A stretch of 8,864 bases of DNA, taken from positions 4,125-12,988 of the forward strand of contig DYJB01000070.1 of the NCBI GenBank assembly GCA_020723365.1, read 5' to 3'. The stretch comes from Candidatus Aquidulcis sp. Its GTDB lineage: Bacteria > Chloroflexota > Anaerolineae > Anaerolineales > E44-bin32. Positions 1-7,385 of this stretch are shown here, one piece after another (the stretch's first letter is position 1; the number at the start of each line of letters is the position of its first letter). Both the position numbers and the translations under genes were made by a program. The notes below the pieces were generated by a model. That model was given only the letters and a program-made list of their open reading frames with translations. It did no database searches and was not told where the DNA came from.

Positions 1-65
1 CGGCCGACGGTGCCGCCGTGCAGGGCGGCGACCGGGGCGGGCGGGTCAGAGCGGGATGTTGCCAT
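1..65 (-). CDS. Possible 5' end of a further downstream gene (partial, uncertain)
   Basis: An ATG at 63-65, inside the last codons of pccB but in another frame, opens a frame with no stop to the window edge. It reads MATSRSDPPAPVAALHGGTV, then G. This would overlap pccB by 20 bases. The Pro/Ala-rich start followed by a PVAALHGGTVG stretch faintly resembles the start of a biotinyl (BCCP-type) domain, where a line like APMPGTV is usual. That would fit beside a carboxyltransferase gene, but about 20 residues cannot establish it. No good Shine-Dalgarno precedes the ATG. The frame could be chance in GC-rich DNA, with the true next gene starting outside the window. Confidence 0.2.
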   Translation of the reverse strand, partial: MATSRSDPPAPVAALHGGTVG

Positions 66-1587
66 GTTTCTTGGCCGGATTGGCGTCGCGCTTGTTGGAG
101 AGCATCTCCAGCCCGTTGATCAGGCGCGGGCGGGTGTCGGAGGGTTCGATGACGTCGTCCAGGTAGCCGCGCGAGGCGGCGATGTAGGGATTGGCGAACT
201 TGTCGCGATACTCGGCCACCAGTTCCGCCCGGCGCGCCTCCGGGTCCTTGGCCTCCTTGAGCTCGTTGCGGAAGATGATGTTAACCGCCCCTTCGGGTCC
301 CATGACCGCCAGCTCGGCCGAGGGCCAGGCGAAGTTCAGGTCGCCGCGGATGTGCTTCGACGACATGACGTCGTAGGCTCCGCCGTAGGCCTTGCGCGTG
401 ATGACCGTCAGCTTGGGCACGGTCGCCTCGCAGTAGGCGTAGAGCAGCTTGGCGCCGTGGCGGATGATGCCGCCGTGCTCCTGGCCCGTGCCGGGCAGGA
501 AGCCCGGGACGTCGACGAAGGTGATGATGGGCAGGTTGAACGAGTCGCAGAAGCGCACGAAGCGGGCGGCCTTCTCGGACGAGTTGATGTCGAGCACGCC
601 CGCCAGGTGTCCCGGCTGGTTGGCGACGATGCCGACGCTGTGCCCTCCGAGGCGGGCGAAGCCGACCACGATGTTGGGGGCGTAGTGCTCGTGGATCTCG
701 AAGAAGGCCCCGTTGTCGACCACCAGCCGGATGGCGTCCCGCATCTCATAGGGCTTGCTGGTGTCGTCGGGGATGAGCCGGTTCAGCCCTTCTTCCGTGC
801 GCAGCCGGTCATCGCTGCTGGCCACGAAGGGCGGGTCCTCCATGTTGTTCTGCGGCAGGTAGGAGAGCATCAGGCGGATCATGTACAGGCAGTCCGCCTC
901 GGTCGGGGCGACGTAGTGGCAGACGCCCGAGGTGGAGGCGTGCACGTCGGCGCCGCCCAGCGATTCGAAGTCGACTTCCTCGTGCGTCACCGTCTTGACC
1001 ACGTCCGGGCCGGTGACGAACATGTAGGACGAGTTGCGCACCATGAAGATGAAGTCGGTCAGGGCGGGGGAGTAGACCGCCCCTCCGGCGCACGGGCCCA
1101 TGATGGCGCTGATCTGCGGGATGACGCCCGAGGCGAGCGTGTTGCGCAGGAAGATGTCGGCGTAGGCGCCCAGCGAGACGACGCCTTCCTGGATGCGCGC
1201 TCCGCCCGAATCGTTGAGTCCGACGATCGGCGCTCCGTTCTTGAGCGCCATGTCCATCACCTTGCAGATCTTCTCGGCGTGGGCCTCGCCCAGGCTGCCG
1301 CCGAAGACGGTGAAGTCCTGCGAGAAGACGTAGGTCAGGCGCCCATCGATCGTGCCCCAGCCGGTGACGACGCCGTCGGTCAGCACCTTGCGCTCGGCCA
1401 GGCCGAAGTCGCTGGTGCGGTGGGTGACGAAAGCGTCGGTCTCACGGAACGAGCCCGGGTCGAGCAGCAGCTCGAGCCGCTCGCGGGCTGTTAGCCGGCC
1501 CCGGGCGTGCTGGTCCTTCTCGCGCGTCTGCCCGTGGGCCTGATCGCGCAGGCTGCGCAAGCGCTGCAGGCGGGAGGCGTCGCTCAT
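46..1587 (-). CDS. pccB: Propionyl-CoA-type carboxylase, carboxyltransferase (beta) subunit
   Basis: A 513-residue carboxyltransferase of the biotin-dependent acyl-CoA carboxylases. It transfers CO2 from carboxybiotin to an acyl-CoA, typically propionyl-CoA to methylmalonyl-CoA, in the cytoplasm. Length is normal for the family. The N-terminal crotonase-like half holds the glycine-rich LNDSGGARIQEG (about 124-135) and GPCAGGAVYSPALTDF (165-179). The C-terminal half holds FVDVPGFLPGTGQEHGG (357-373) and RKAYGGAYDVMSSKH (398-412), and the protein ends in KKHGNIPL. Asp406 in GGAYDVM sits where the Streptomyces coelicolor PccB has its specificity Asp (Asp422); acetyl-CoA-preferring relatives usually have a hydrophobic residue there. 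The chosen ATG (1585-1587) gives the family-typical start MSDASRLQRLRSLRDQA and has a GGAG ten bases upstream. An in-frame extension to 1740 is rejected because it runs through the upstream gene and lacks family similarity. The start overlaps the upstream stop as ATGA. No biotin carboxylase or BCCP gene is visible here. Confidence 0.95.
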   Translation of the reverse strand: MSDASRLQRLRSLRDQAHGQTREKDQHARGRLTARERLELLLDPGSFRETDAFVTHRTSDFGLAERKVLTDGVVTGWGTIDGRLTYVFSQDFTVFGGSLGEAHAEKICKVMDMALKNGAPIVGLNDSGGARIQEGVVSLGAYADIFLRNTLASGVIPQISAIMGPCAGGAVYSPALTDFIFMVRNSSYMFVTGPDVVKTVTHEEVDFESLGGADVHASTSGVCHYVAPTEADCLYMIRLMLSYLPQNNMEDPPFVASSDDRLRTEEGLNRLIPDDTSKPYEMRDAIRLVVDNGAFFEIHEHYAPNIVVGFARLGGHSVGIVANQPGHLAGVLDINSSEKAARFVRFCDSFNLPIITFVDVPGFLPGTGQEHGGIIRHGAKLLYAYCEATVPKLTVITRKAYGGAYDVMSSKHIRGDLNFAWPSAELAVMGPEGAVNIIFRNELKEAKDPEARRAELVAEYRDKFANPYIAASRGYLDDVIEPSDTRPRLINGLEMLSNKRDANPAKKHGNIPL

Positions 1588-1991
1588 GAGGTGTGCTCTC
1601 CGAAGAAACGGCGGACGGCGGGCCGGCGCAAGGCCAGGATGACCAGCGCGCTGGCACGGATGGTGACGGCCAGGCCGAGCGGCAGCGTGCGCAGCGCGTA
1701 CTCGGAACGGACGAACAGCAGGCGATCGGCGACGGTCCAAAGGAGGAAGGCGGCGCCGACGGCCAGCGTGGCGCGCGGCGCCCAGCGGCGACCGGTGAAT
1801 AGCGCTGCGGCGACAGCCACCCAGGCAACGCCCCAGACGGCGCCGGTGATCACCAGGTAGGGCCGTGGAACACTCAAAGGAAGGTCGGGAGCCATCCAGC
1901 CTCCGGCCATCCGGACCAGGTGGATGGCGCCGAGGGTTAACACCCCGGCGCTGAGCCAGGATACGAGCGGCGGGCGGCTAGGGGATGGCAA
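1584..1991 (-). CDS. Small four-helix integral membrane protein, unknown function
   Basis: I do not recognise this protein. From a TTG at 1989-1991 it has 135 residues with four likely membrane helices at about 9-27, 45-66, 74-94 and 102-121. Arg-rich turns lie between some helices (GRRWAPR, ALRRPAVRR), and the short tail ends FFGEHTS. The open frame lies between two real genes. Its stop overlaps the pccB ATG as ATGA, which favours a translated, coupled gene. The start is uncertain. TTG at 1991 has a GGGGAAG seven bases upstream and keeps helix 1 whole, with a 14-base overlap of the MDR gene. GTG at 1941-1943 would cut helix 1, and GTG at 2088-2090 would overlap the MDR gene by 113 bases with an unconvincing Arg-rich leader. 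No catalytic motif is visible. Confidence 0.6.
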   Translation of the reverse strand: MPSPSRPPLVSWLSAGVLTLGAIHLVRMAGGWMAPDLPLSVPRPYLVITGAVWGVAWVAVAAALFTGRRWAPRATLAVGAAFLLWTVADRLLFVRSEYALRTLPLGLAVTIRASALVILALRRPAVRRFFGEHTS

Positions 1992-3012
1992 GGGTGATCT
2001 TCCCCATCTGGTCGCCGGCCTCCAGCCGCTCCTGCGCCCGGCGCGCCTCCGCCAGCGGGTAGGAGCGATCCAGGACCGGCTTGAGCTCACCGGCGAAGAC
2101 GAGCGCCATCACGGCGGCGAAGTCGGCCCGCGTTCCCATCGTCGATCCGAGGATCGAGAGGTGCTTGCCGAAGACGAAGCGGTTGTCGATCTCGACCTTC
2201 GGTCCCCCGGTGTTGCCGACGGTCAGCACGCGCCCGCGCCGGGCGGCGGCGCGCAGGCTGAGCGGCAGCGTGCCCCCGATGACGTTGTCGACGACGATAT
2301 CGGCGCCGCGCCTTCCGCTGGCCTCGAAAACGGCCTTCGACCAGTTCTCGTCCTGGGAGCGATCGATGAGCACGTCGGCGCCCAGCGATCCCGCCAGCGC
2401 CAGCTTGTCCTTGCTCGACCCGACGACGATCACGCGCGCACCCGCGTGGCGCGCGATCTGGATCGAGGCCGTGTTCACGCCGCCGGAAGCACCGAGGATC
2501 AGCACCGTCTCGCCGGCCTGCAAGTGCCCGCGGGTGATGAGCGAGTGCCAGGCCGTCAGGTAGACCAGGCCGCAGGCGGCGGCTGCCGCCTCGTCGAAGC
2601 CGTCGGGGATTGCGAGCGCATTGGCGGCGGGCACGGCCACGTACTCGGCATACGTGCCCGGGAGCGTTTCGCCCAGCAGGTGCCATTCGCGGCACAGGTT
2701 GTCGCGTCCGGCAAGGCACTCCGGGCAGGCGCCGCAGCCCAGGTTGGAGTTGATCACGACGCGCTCGCCCACCCGGCGGTCCGTCACGCCCGCACCCAGC
2801 GCTGCGATCACGCCGGCGCCGTCGGCGCCGGGGATGTGCGGCAGGACGAGCTTGAGGCCGGGCCAGCCCTGGCGCGTCCACAGGTCCAGGCGGTTGAGCG
2901 CGGCAGCCCGCAGGCGCACGAGCACCTGGCCCGGGCCGGGGACCGGGTCGGGCAGGTCCGCGTAGGCAAGGACCTCCGGCCCGCCGTGCTGGTGGAAGGA
3001 CACTGCCTTCAA
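1978..3012 (-). CDS. Zinc-binding-type MDR oxidoreductase (alcohol dehydrogenase / quinone reductase-like)
   Basis: A 344-residue NAD(P)-dependent medium-chain dehydrogenase/reductase, soluble and of normal family length. The N-terminal GroES-like domain opens MKAVSFHQHGGPEVL. It carries the four-cysteine structural-zinc lobe CGACPECLAGRDNLC (Cys93, 96, 99, 107). The Rossmann domain has the nucleotide-binding turn LILGASGGVNTAS (about 171-183). The C-terminal part has GADIVVDNVIG and an MGTRADF segment. The usual catalytic-zinc GHE motif is replaced by PGADGAG (61-67), and NRLD (40-43) stands where many alcohol dehydrogenases have the first Cys ligand. The enzyme therefore probably keeps the structural zinc but lacks the catalytic one, like quinone oxidoreductase or enoyl reductase members. 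The substrate cannot be told. The start is TTG (3010-3012), supported by GGAGG seven bases upstream. It lies 24 bases downstream of the preceding glycosyltransferase gene. Confidence 0.9.
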   Translation of the reverse strand: MKAVSFHQHGGPEVLAYADLPDPVPGPGQVLVRLRAAALNRLDLWTRQGWPGLKLVLPHIPGADGAGVIAALGAGVTDRRVGERVVINSNLGCGACPECLAGRDNLCREWHLLGETLPGTYAEYVAVPAANALAIPDGFDEAAAAACGLVYLTAWHSLITRGHLQAGETVLILGASGGVNTASIQIARHAGARVIVVGSSKDKLALAGSLGADVLIDRSQDENWSKAVFEASGRRGADIVVDNVIGGTLPLSLRAAARRGRVLTVGNTGGPKVEIDNRFVFGKHLSILGSTMGTRADFAAVMALVFAGELKPVLDRSYPLAEARRAQERLEAGDQMGKITLAIP

Positions 3013-3019
3013 GGCTACG

Positions 3020-3024
3020 CCTCC
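3020..3024 (-). promoter_or_regulatory. Shine-Dalgarno that fixes the TTG start of the MDR gene
   Basis: On the minus strand this reads GGAGG and is followed by seven bases and then the TTG at 3012-3010. It is the clearest ribosome-binding site in the window. It supports translation from the non-ATG codon, and the resulting N-terminus MKAVSFHQHGGPEVL is what the MDR family normally shows. Confidence 0.75.
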
Positions 3025-3036
3025 GGGAGTGCGGGG

Positions 3037-5007
3037 CTAGGGCGAGATGGACGGGAGCGCGGCGGCCGCCTCCCCCACCGCCCAGAGGTCAAACAGCACA
3101 CGCCCAAACCGATTATAGCGCCGCATGCCCGTCCCTTCGGGGAAGCGCCGCTCCAGCTCCGCTAGGACGGGAGCCTGTTCGGGCAGGACGATGGCCAGAA
3201 GGCCAGTCGCATCGGCGGGAACATCCTGAGCGGAATCCGCATCGGTGGCTGCGGCCTGCGGCAGCAGGTAGGCCAGACTGGGGATGGAGGCGAAGCCCAT
3301 GCGCTCGCCCCCGAAGAAGTACACCTTCGTTTCGTCAGGGAAGGCGGGCAGGATGGCGATCATCTCCTGCGTCACCGCTCCGTTCAGGCTGCCGTACTCC
3401 TCGCGCGGGAAGTAGCGCACGAAGAGCAAGTCCAGGTTCTGGGCCATCATCACGGCCAGCAGGATGGCGCCGGAAACAAGGACGGCAGGCCGCCCGCGTA
3501 CCCAATGCGCTCCGGCCCAGATCCAGGCCTGCTCGAGCGGGAGGACCACCAGCATGGCCAGCGCCGGCGCGAGGTAGAGCAGGCGCTGGCTGTTGGGGGC
3601 CTGGATGCTCAAGCCGCCGGCCAGGATCGTCCCGGCCAGCAGCAGCAGCCAGAGCGAGAAGCGCGGCTGCTTGAAGCGCGCCAGGCAGAGGGCCAGGCCG
3701 CCGTAGAAGAGCACACCCGAGAGCGAGATCAGCAGCGGCGCGCCGGAGGCGTAGTAGACGCCCTGCAGCTCGCCGACCGTCAGGCCTAGGGCGGTGACCC
3801 AGATCTGTTCGAGCACCAATCCGGAGGCGCTCGTGCCGAGGGCGGCGGCCGCCTCCGCCGTCCATCCGGGAATCAGCATTGAGACCCGGCTGGCGGTGAA
3901 GAACAACTCCTCCGGGTGTGCGGCGTAGAGCAGCCCCAGCGGGAGGAAGACGGCGGCCCCGGCCAGCAGCATGGAGGCCAGCCCGGCGAGGCGAGCATGG
4001 TCCGGGCGGCGATGCAGGGCGAGCAGCGCCAGCCACAGCGCCAGGAGGATCGGCGTCAGGCGGCCGGTGGTGTAGAAGAACTGGCTCAGGCCAAGCGTCA
4101 ATCCGGCGATCAGGAAGGCGCGGCGCTCGCCTGACTGCCAGCCTCGCCACAGCCCCCCGGCGGCGAGAACGAGCAGCAATCCGTCGAAGATGTTGTTGTA
4201 GGCCAGGCGGCTGAAGAACACGTGCACATGGAACGCTGCCAGCCAGGCGGCTGCAGCGAAGGCCGCCGGCCGGCTGAGCATTTCCCTTGCCAACGCGTAG
4301 AGGGCCGGGATGGTCAGCGCACCGGCGAAGGCCGAGACGATGCGGATGGCTTCGGTCGTCCGACCGAAGATGAGCTGACCCAGCGAGAGCAGCGCGAAGT
4401 AGAAGGAAGGAAAGGAGAACCAGCCGAGGGAGAGCAAGTTGTCCCGGGCACCGGTGCGGAATTCCCAGGCCGTCAATCCGGCCGAGCCTTCGTCGCCGCT
4501 CAGCACGAAGGGCATGTGCCCCAGATCCCAGGCGCGCACGATAAAGGCCGCCAAGGCCAGCAGCCCCACGGCGGCGATCTCGAGGCGAGTCCAGCGCCGG
4601 GCCGCTGAGGTGTCACCGCGCCTCGTGCAGCCCCAGGCGACCAGGGCGATGCCGGCCAGCCACAGGGGCGTCGCCAGCGGGCTGAGGACGAGCGGGCCAT
4701 CGCCGGCAGCGGCGCGGGCGGCCACGGCCAGCACCAGACCGTTGGCGATGGCAAGCGCCTGGGTGGCGCTCACGCCGACCCAGGCGGCGAGGCGCCCCAG
4801 AGGAGTGGCGACCCGCCTGGCCGCCAACACCCCGGCCAGAGTCTCGAGGCTCCCGAGGATCGCCACCGCCAGCGAGGCAAGAGGCGGTCCGTCCAGGGAG
4901 AGCAGGTAGGCGCCGAGCGAAGCCTGCGCCAATCCGGCCACAACGAGCAAGGAAGTGAGCTCAGGAGGAATTCCAGGACGAGAGGATCGATCGGCCGGGG
5001 AGGGCAT
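3037..5007 (-). CDS. GT39-like membrane glycosyltransferase with extra N-terminal helices
   Basis: A 656-residue polytopic protein of the GT-C superfamily, PMT/ArnT-like (GT39). These enzymes move a sugar from a polyprenyl-phosphate donor to an acceptor on the outer face of the cytoplasmic membrane. The first extracytoplasmic loop has HMPFVLSGDEGSAGLTAWEF (164-183), whose Asp172-Glu173 matches the acidic catalytic pair of GT-C enzymes. Many helices follow, for example SFYFALLSLGQLIFG and the run at 222-240. A PNSQRLLYLAPAL motif lies near 471-483. From about 560 to 645 there is a soluble C-terminal module. Before the GT-C core, residues about 15-130 form roughly four additional helices not typical of the family. 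The ATG at 5005-5007 is 26 bases after the upstream stop, with only a weak GGGGA-like site. Donor and acceptor are unknown. A shared operon with the gene upstream is likely. Confidence 0.85.
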   Translation of the reverse strand: MPSPADRSSRPGIPPELTSLLVVAGLAQASLGAYLLSLDGPPLASLAVAILGSLETLAGVLAARRVATPLGRLAAWVGVSATQALAIANGLVLAVAARAAAGDGPLVLSPLATPLWLAGIALVAWGCTRRGDTSAARRWTRLEIAAVGLLALAAFIVRAWDLGHMPFVLSGDEGSAGLTAWEFRTGARDNLLSLGWFSFPSFYFALLSLGQLIFGRTTEAIRIVSAFAGALTIPALYALAREMLSRPAAFAAAAWLAAFHVHVFFSRLAYNNIFDGLLLVLAAGGLWRGWQSGERRAFLIAGLTLGLSQFFYTTGRLTPILLALWLALLALHRRPDHARLAGLASMLLAGAAVFLPLGLLYAAHPEELFFTASRVSMLIPGWTAEAAAALGTSASGLVLEQIWVTALGLTVGELQGVYYASGAPLLISLSGVLFYGGLALCLARFKQPRFSLWLLLLAGTILAGGLSIQAPNSQRLLYLAPALAMLVVLPLEQAWIWAGAHWVRGRPAVLVSGAILLAVMMAQNLDLLFVRYFPREEYGSLNGAVTQEMIAILPAFPDETKVYFFGGERMGFASIPSLAYLLPQAAATDADSAQDVPADATGLLAIVLPEQAPVLAELERRFPEGTGMRRYNRFGRVLFDLWAVGEAAAALPSISP

Positions 5008-5033
5008 GCGCGGTCTGTCCCCGGGGTCGGCGC

Positions 5034-7385
5034 TCAGCGCAGGACGATCTCGCGCAGATGAATCTTGGCCGCGCCGGGTTCGGTCAGATGCAGGACCTCG
5101 ATCTCCACTTGGGTGACTGCCGGCGGCGCACCGGAGAACTCGAGCGTGACCGATGGATCGTTGGGTAGATCGCTGTACGTCTGGCTGTAGACGCGCGCCT
5201 CGCTTCCGTCGGCCGGGATCAGGCGCACCGTCAGGGCCAAGTCCATGCTGCCGGTGGTCAGATCCAGGGCGGTCAGCGGGCGCGGGCTCGGGAAGGTCAC
5301 CTTGAGCACCAGAGGATTGGCTTCGTAGCCGCGCACCAGCGTGTAGGGATCACCGTCGAACAGGTGCTGCAAGCCGCCGGCGTCGAACAACGGGTGCTCG
5401 ATGGTCCAGGTCTCACCGCCGACGGTGGTCATCTCCACGATCGGCACCAGCCGCGCCAGGCGCTCCTGTTCAAAGATGGCGTCGGCCTGGTCCGAGTAGC
5501 GCAGGCGCACGAAGAAGAAGCCCGGCGAGCCATCCGGATAGGGGATCTCCTTCTCCACGCGCACATGGCTGAACTTCGGGTCGAGCCGGGCGCGCTCATA
5601 CTCGCTGGCCGTCAGGACCAGGATGGTCTTGTCGCTGAGCGGCCTGCGCTCCTCGGTGAAGCGGTCGGCGTTGGCGATGTCGACCGGGGCGTCGTCGGGG
5701 AGGAAGAATCGCTTCAGTGTGTCGACGCCGTTGGCCCAGGTGGGAGAGACGTAGAAGAAAGCGTCCGGCTCGACTTCGAGCCAATCCTTCACGGCGCCGT
5801 ACACCTGGGGCGCGCCCCACGGGATGTCCATGCCGTAGTTGCGGTTCCAGAATGGGCCGTTGACCAGGCTGTCGCTGAGCAGGTACAGGTTGACCGCCGT
5901 CAGCGCCGTGAAGACCGCCAGCGCCAGGGCGCGGACCGAGAGGCGGCTGCGCAGGGCGGCGATCCCGGCGTCGAGGGCGAGCGCGCTGAGGAGCGTCAGC
6001 GGGATGACGAAGGAGAGCACGCGGGTGATGCCGACGTCGACGACCACGCCGCCCAGCGGGATCGCCAGCAAGGGCACGAGCAGCGCACGATACTCGGGCT
6101 GGCGGATGCGCCACAGGACGATGCCCAGGCCGGCGACCGCCAGCGGCAGCGTCCACAGCATGACGTTGCCGTAGCTGTCCATCACGTGCCGTGCGCCGTC
6201 GTGCGTGTTGGGGAAGAACCAGTAGCCGGGGCTGATGGCGTAGGAATAGTAGCCCAGCGCCGCGCGCAGTTTCTCGGCGAGAGGGAGATCGCGCAGCCAG
6301 TAACTGTCGAACAGCCGCAGAAGGTTGGTGTGCTCGGCGCCCATCTGCAGGCGGAAGCGCAAATAGGGCAGCGTCAGCAGCAGCGCCACCGGAAGGGCGC
6401 GCAGAATCAGCCGCCGCTGACTCCAGTGGAAGCGGGCATCGACCAGCAGGAACAGCAACCCGCTGCCGGCGATGATGATCTGGCCCGCGCCTGTGGTGTA
6501 GAAGGTGGCTGCGGCAAAGACCAGCGCCGCGTACAGGGCGCGCGGCGACCCGCTGCGGTAGCGCAGGTAGCCGTACAGGAACCACGCGTAGTAGGAGGCC
6601 ATGTGCGTGGTTTCGAAGGCGGTGCGGGAATGGATGAACCAGGCCGGGGCGGCGGAGAGCAGCAGGATGCCCGCCCACGGCAGGCGGATTCGGAAGACGT
6701 GGCGCAGCGTCAGCCCGACGGCCAGGGCACCGAAGGCCGTCACCAGAACAGAGACGGCGCGGGTGACGAAGACCGACTTGCCGAAGAGCAGGAAGGGGAT
6801 CACCTGCACGTAGACGGTCAGGTTCTCGTTGTAGCCGTAGACGTTGAGGAAGTAGGTGGGGAAGAGGTGGCCGTGGAAGTCGCGGAATCCGTCGCGCACG
6901 AAGTCGGCGGCCAGCACGGTTTGGATGGCCTCATCGGCGAAGAACCAGATGGGGTAGTCCACCAGGCGGATCAGGCGCACCGCCAGGTAGACGCCCAGGG
7001 AGAGCAGCAGCAGGGCGTTGTCGCTCTGCCGTGACCAGGCCAGTGTGCGGGCGAGCCCCGCGCGAAGCCAGCCGCCCACTCGGCCAGCGAACCGGCGCAG
7101 CTCCGTTCGTTCCGGGGAGGGCTCGATGGCCATTCCAGGCACGGGGCGAACGGCGGTGGGGACGTCGGAAGGAATGCGGGCCGGAGCGTCGGAGCGTCCT
7201 CCTCGCCGCGCAGTTGACGGCGGCTCGGCCGAGACCTTCAGAGCTGGGGGAGCTGGCGCTCGGGACGCAGTCGGGGCGCGTCGCCTGCCCCTCAAGCGAA
7301 GGATGAAGGCCGTGACCAGGGCACCGGCGGCTGCACCGACGAGCGCCCATAGGATGGCCAGCTTTGAATCGGTCCCTGGATGCAT
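5034..7385 (-). CDS. GT39-like membrane glycosyltransferase with C-terminal discoidin-like domain
   Basis: A 783-residue GT-C glycosyltransferase, probably using a polyprenyl-phosphate sugar outside the membrane. It has five parts. An N-terminal helix (about 9-30) is followed by RLRGRRR. A Pro/Ala/Arg-rich, probably disordered linker spans about 31-120. The GT-C core starts near 123, with WFFADEAIQT (147-156) carrying the acidic pair Asp151-Glu152, and many helices to about 505. A soluble alpha/beta module spans about 543-628. A beta-rich end (about 665-783) has LFDGDPYTLVRGYEANPLVL and alternating beta strands like F5/8-type C (discoidin) domains, which often bind carbohydrate. The ATG at 7383-7385 is chosen because GGGGA lies seven bases upstream and the anchor helix follows directly. 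In-frame ATGs at 7448 and 7487 would add 21 or 34 charged residues without a well-placed Shine-Dalgarno. The family call is firm; the sugar, acceptor and domain label are inferences. Confidence 0.82.
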   Translation of the reverse strand: MHPGTDSKLAILWALVGAAAGALVTAFILRLRGRRRAPTASRAPAPPALKVSAEPPSTARRGGRSDAPARIPSDVPTAVRPVPGMAIEPSPERTELRRFAGRVGGWLRAGLARTLAWSRQSDNALLLLSLGVYLAVRLIRLVDYPIWFFADEAIQTVLAADFVRDGFRDFHGHLFPTYFLNVYGYNENLTVYVQVIPFLLFGKSVFVTRAVSVLVTAFGALAVGLTLRHVFRIRLPWAGILLLSAAPAWFIHSRTAFETTHMASYYAWFLYGYLRYRSGSPRALYAALVFAAATFYTTGAGQIIIAGSGLLFLLVDARFHWSQRRLILRALPVALLLTLPYLRFRLQMGAEHTNLLRLFDSYWLRDLPLAEKLRAALGYYSYAISPGYWFFPNTHDGARHVMDSYGNVMLWTLPLAVAGLGIVLWRIRQPEYRALLVPLLAIPLGGVVVDVGITRVLSFVIPLTLLSALALDAGIAALRSRLSVRALALAVFTALTAVNLYLLSDSLVNGPFWNRNYGMDIPWGAPQVYGAVKDWLEVEPDAFFYVSPTWANGVDTLKRFFLPDDAPVDIANADRFTEERRPLSDKTILVLTASEYERARLDPKFSHVRVEKEIPYPDGSPGFFFVRLRYSDQADAIFEQERLARLVPIVEMTTVGGETWTIEHPLFDAGGLQHLFDGDPYTLVRGYEANPLVLKVTFPSPRPLTALDLTTGSMDLALTVRLIPADGSEARVYSQTYSDLPNDPSVTLEFSGAPPAVTQVEIEVLHLTEPGAAKIHLREIVLR

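Noticed and set aside
10..1494. 494-residue plus-strand open frame opposite pccB
   Set aside because: It mirrors the strongly conserved pccB gene. The translation is rich in Gly, Val, Asp, Arg and His with no family motif, as expected for the antisense of GC-rich coding DNA.
1588..1740. In-frame 51-residue N-terminal extension of pccB
   Set aside because: It runs through the upstream membrane-protein gene, is Arg/Pro/His-rich and has no counterpart in the family. The start at 1587 matches the usual PccB N-terminus.
1924..3165. 413-residue plus-strand open frame opposite the MDR gene
   Set aside because: Antisense shadow of a recognised gene. It has no domain, and its Arg/Gly/Ala/His-rich composition follows from the codon bias of the real strand.
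5364..7034. 556-residue plus-strand open frame opposite the glycosyltransferase
   Set aside because: Long but very Gln/Glu/Gly/Asp-rich without hydrophobic core or motif. It is the complement of hydrophobic membrane codons on the minus strand.
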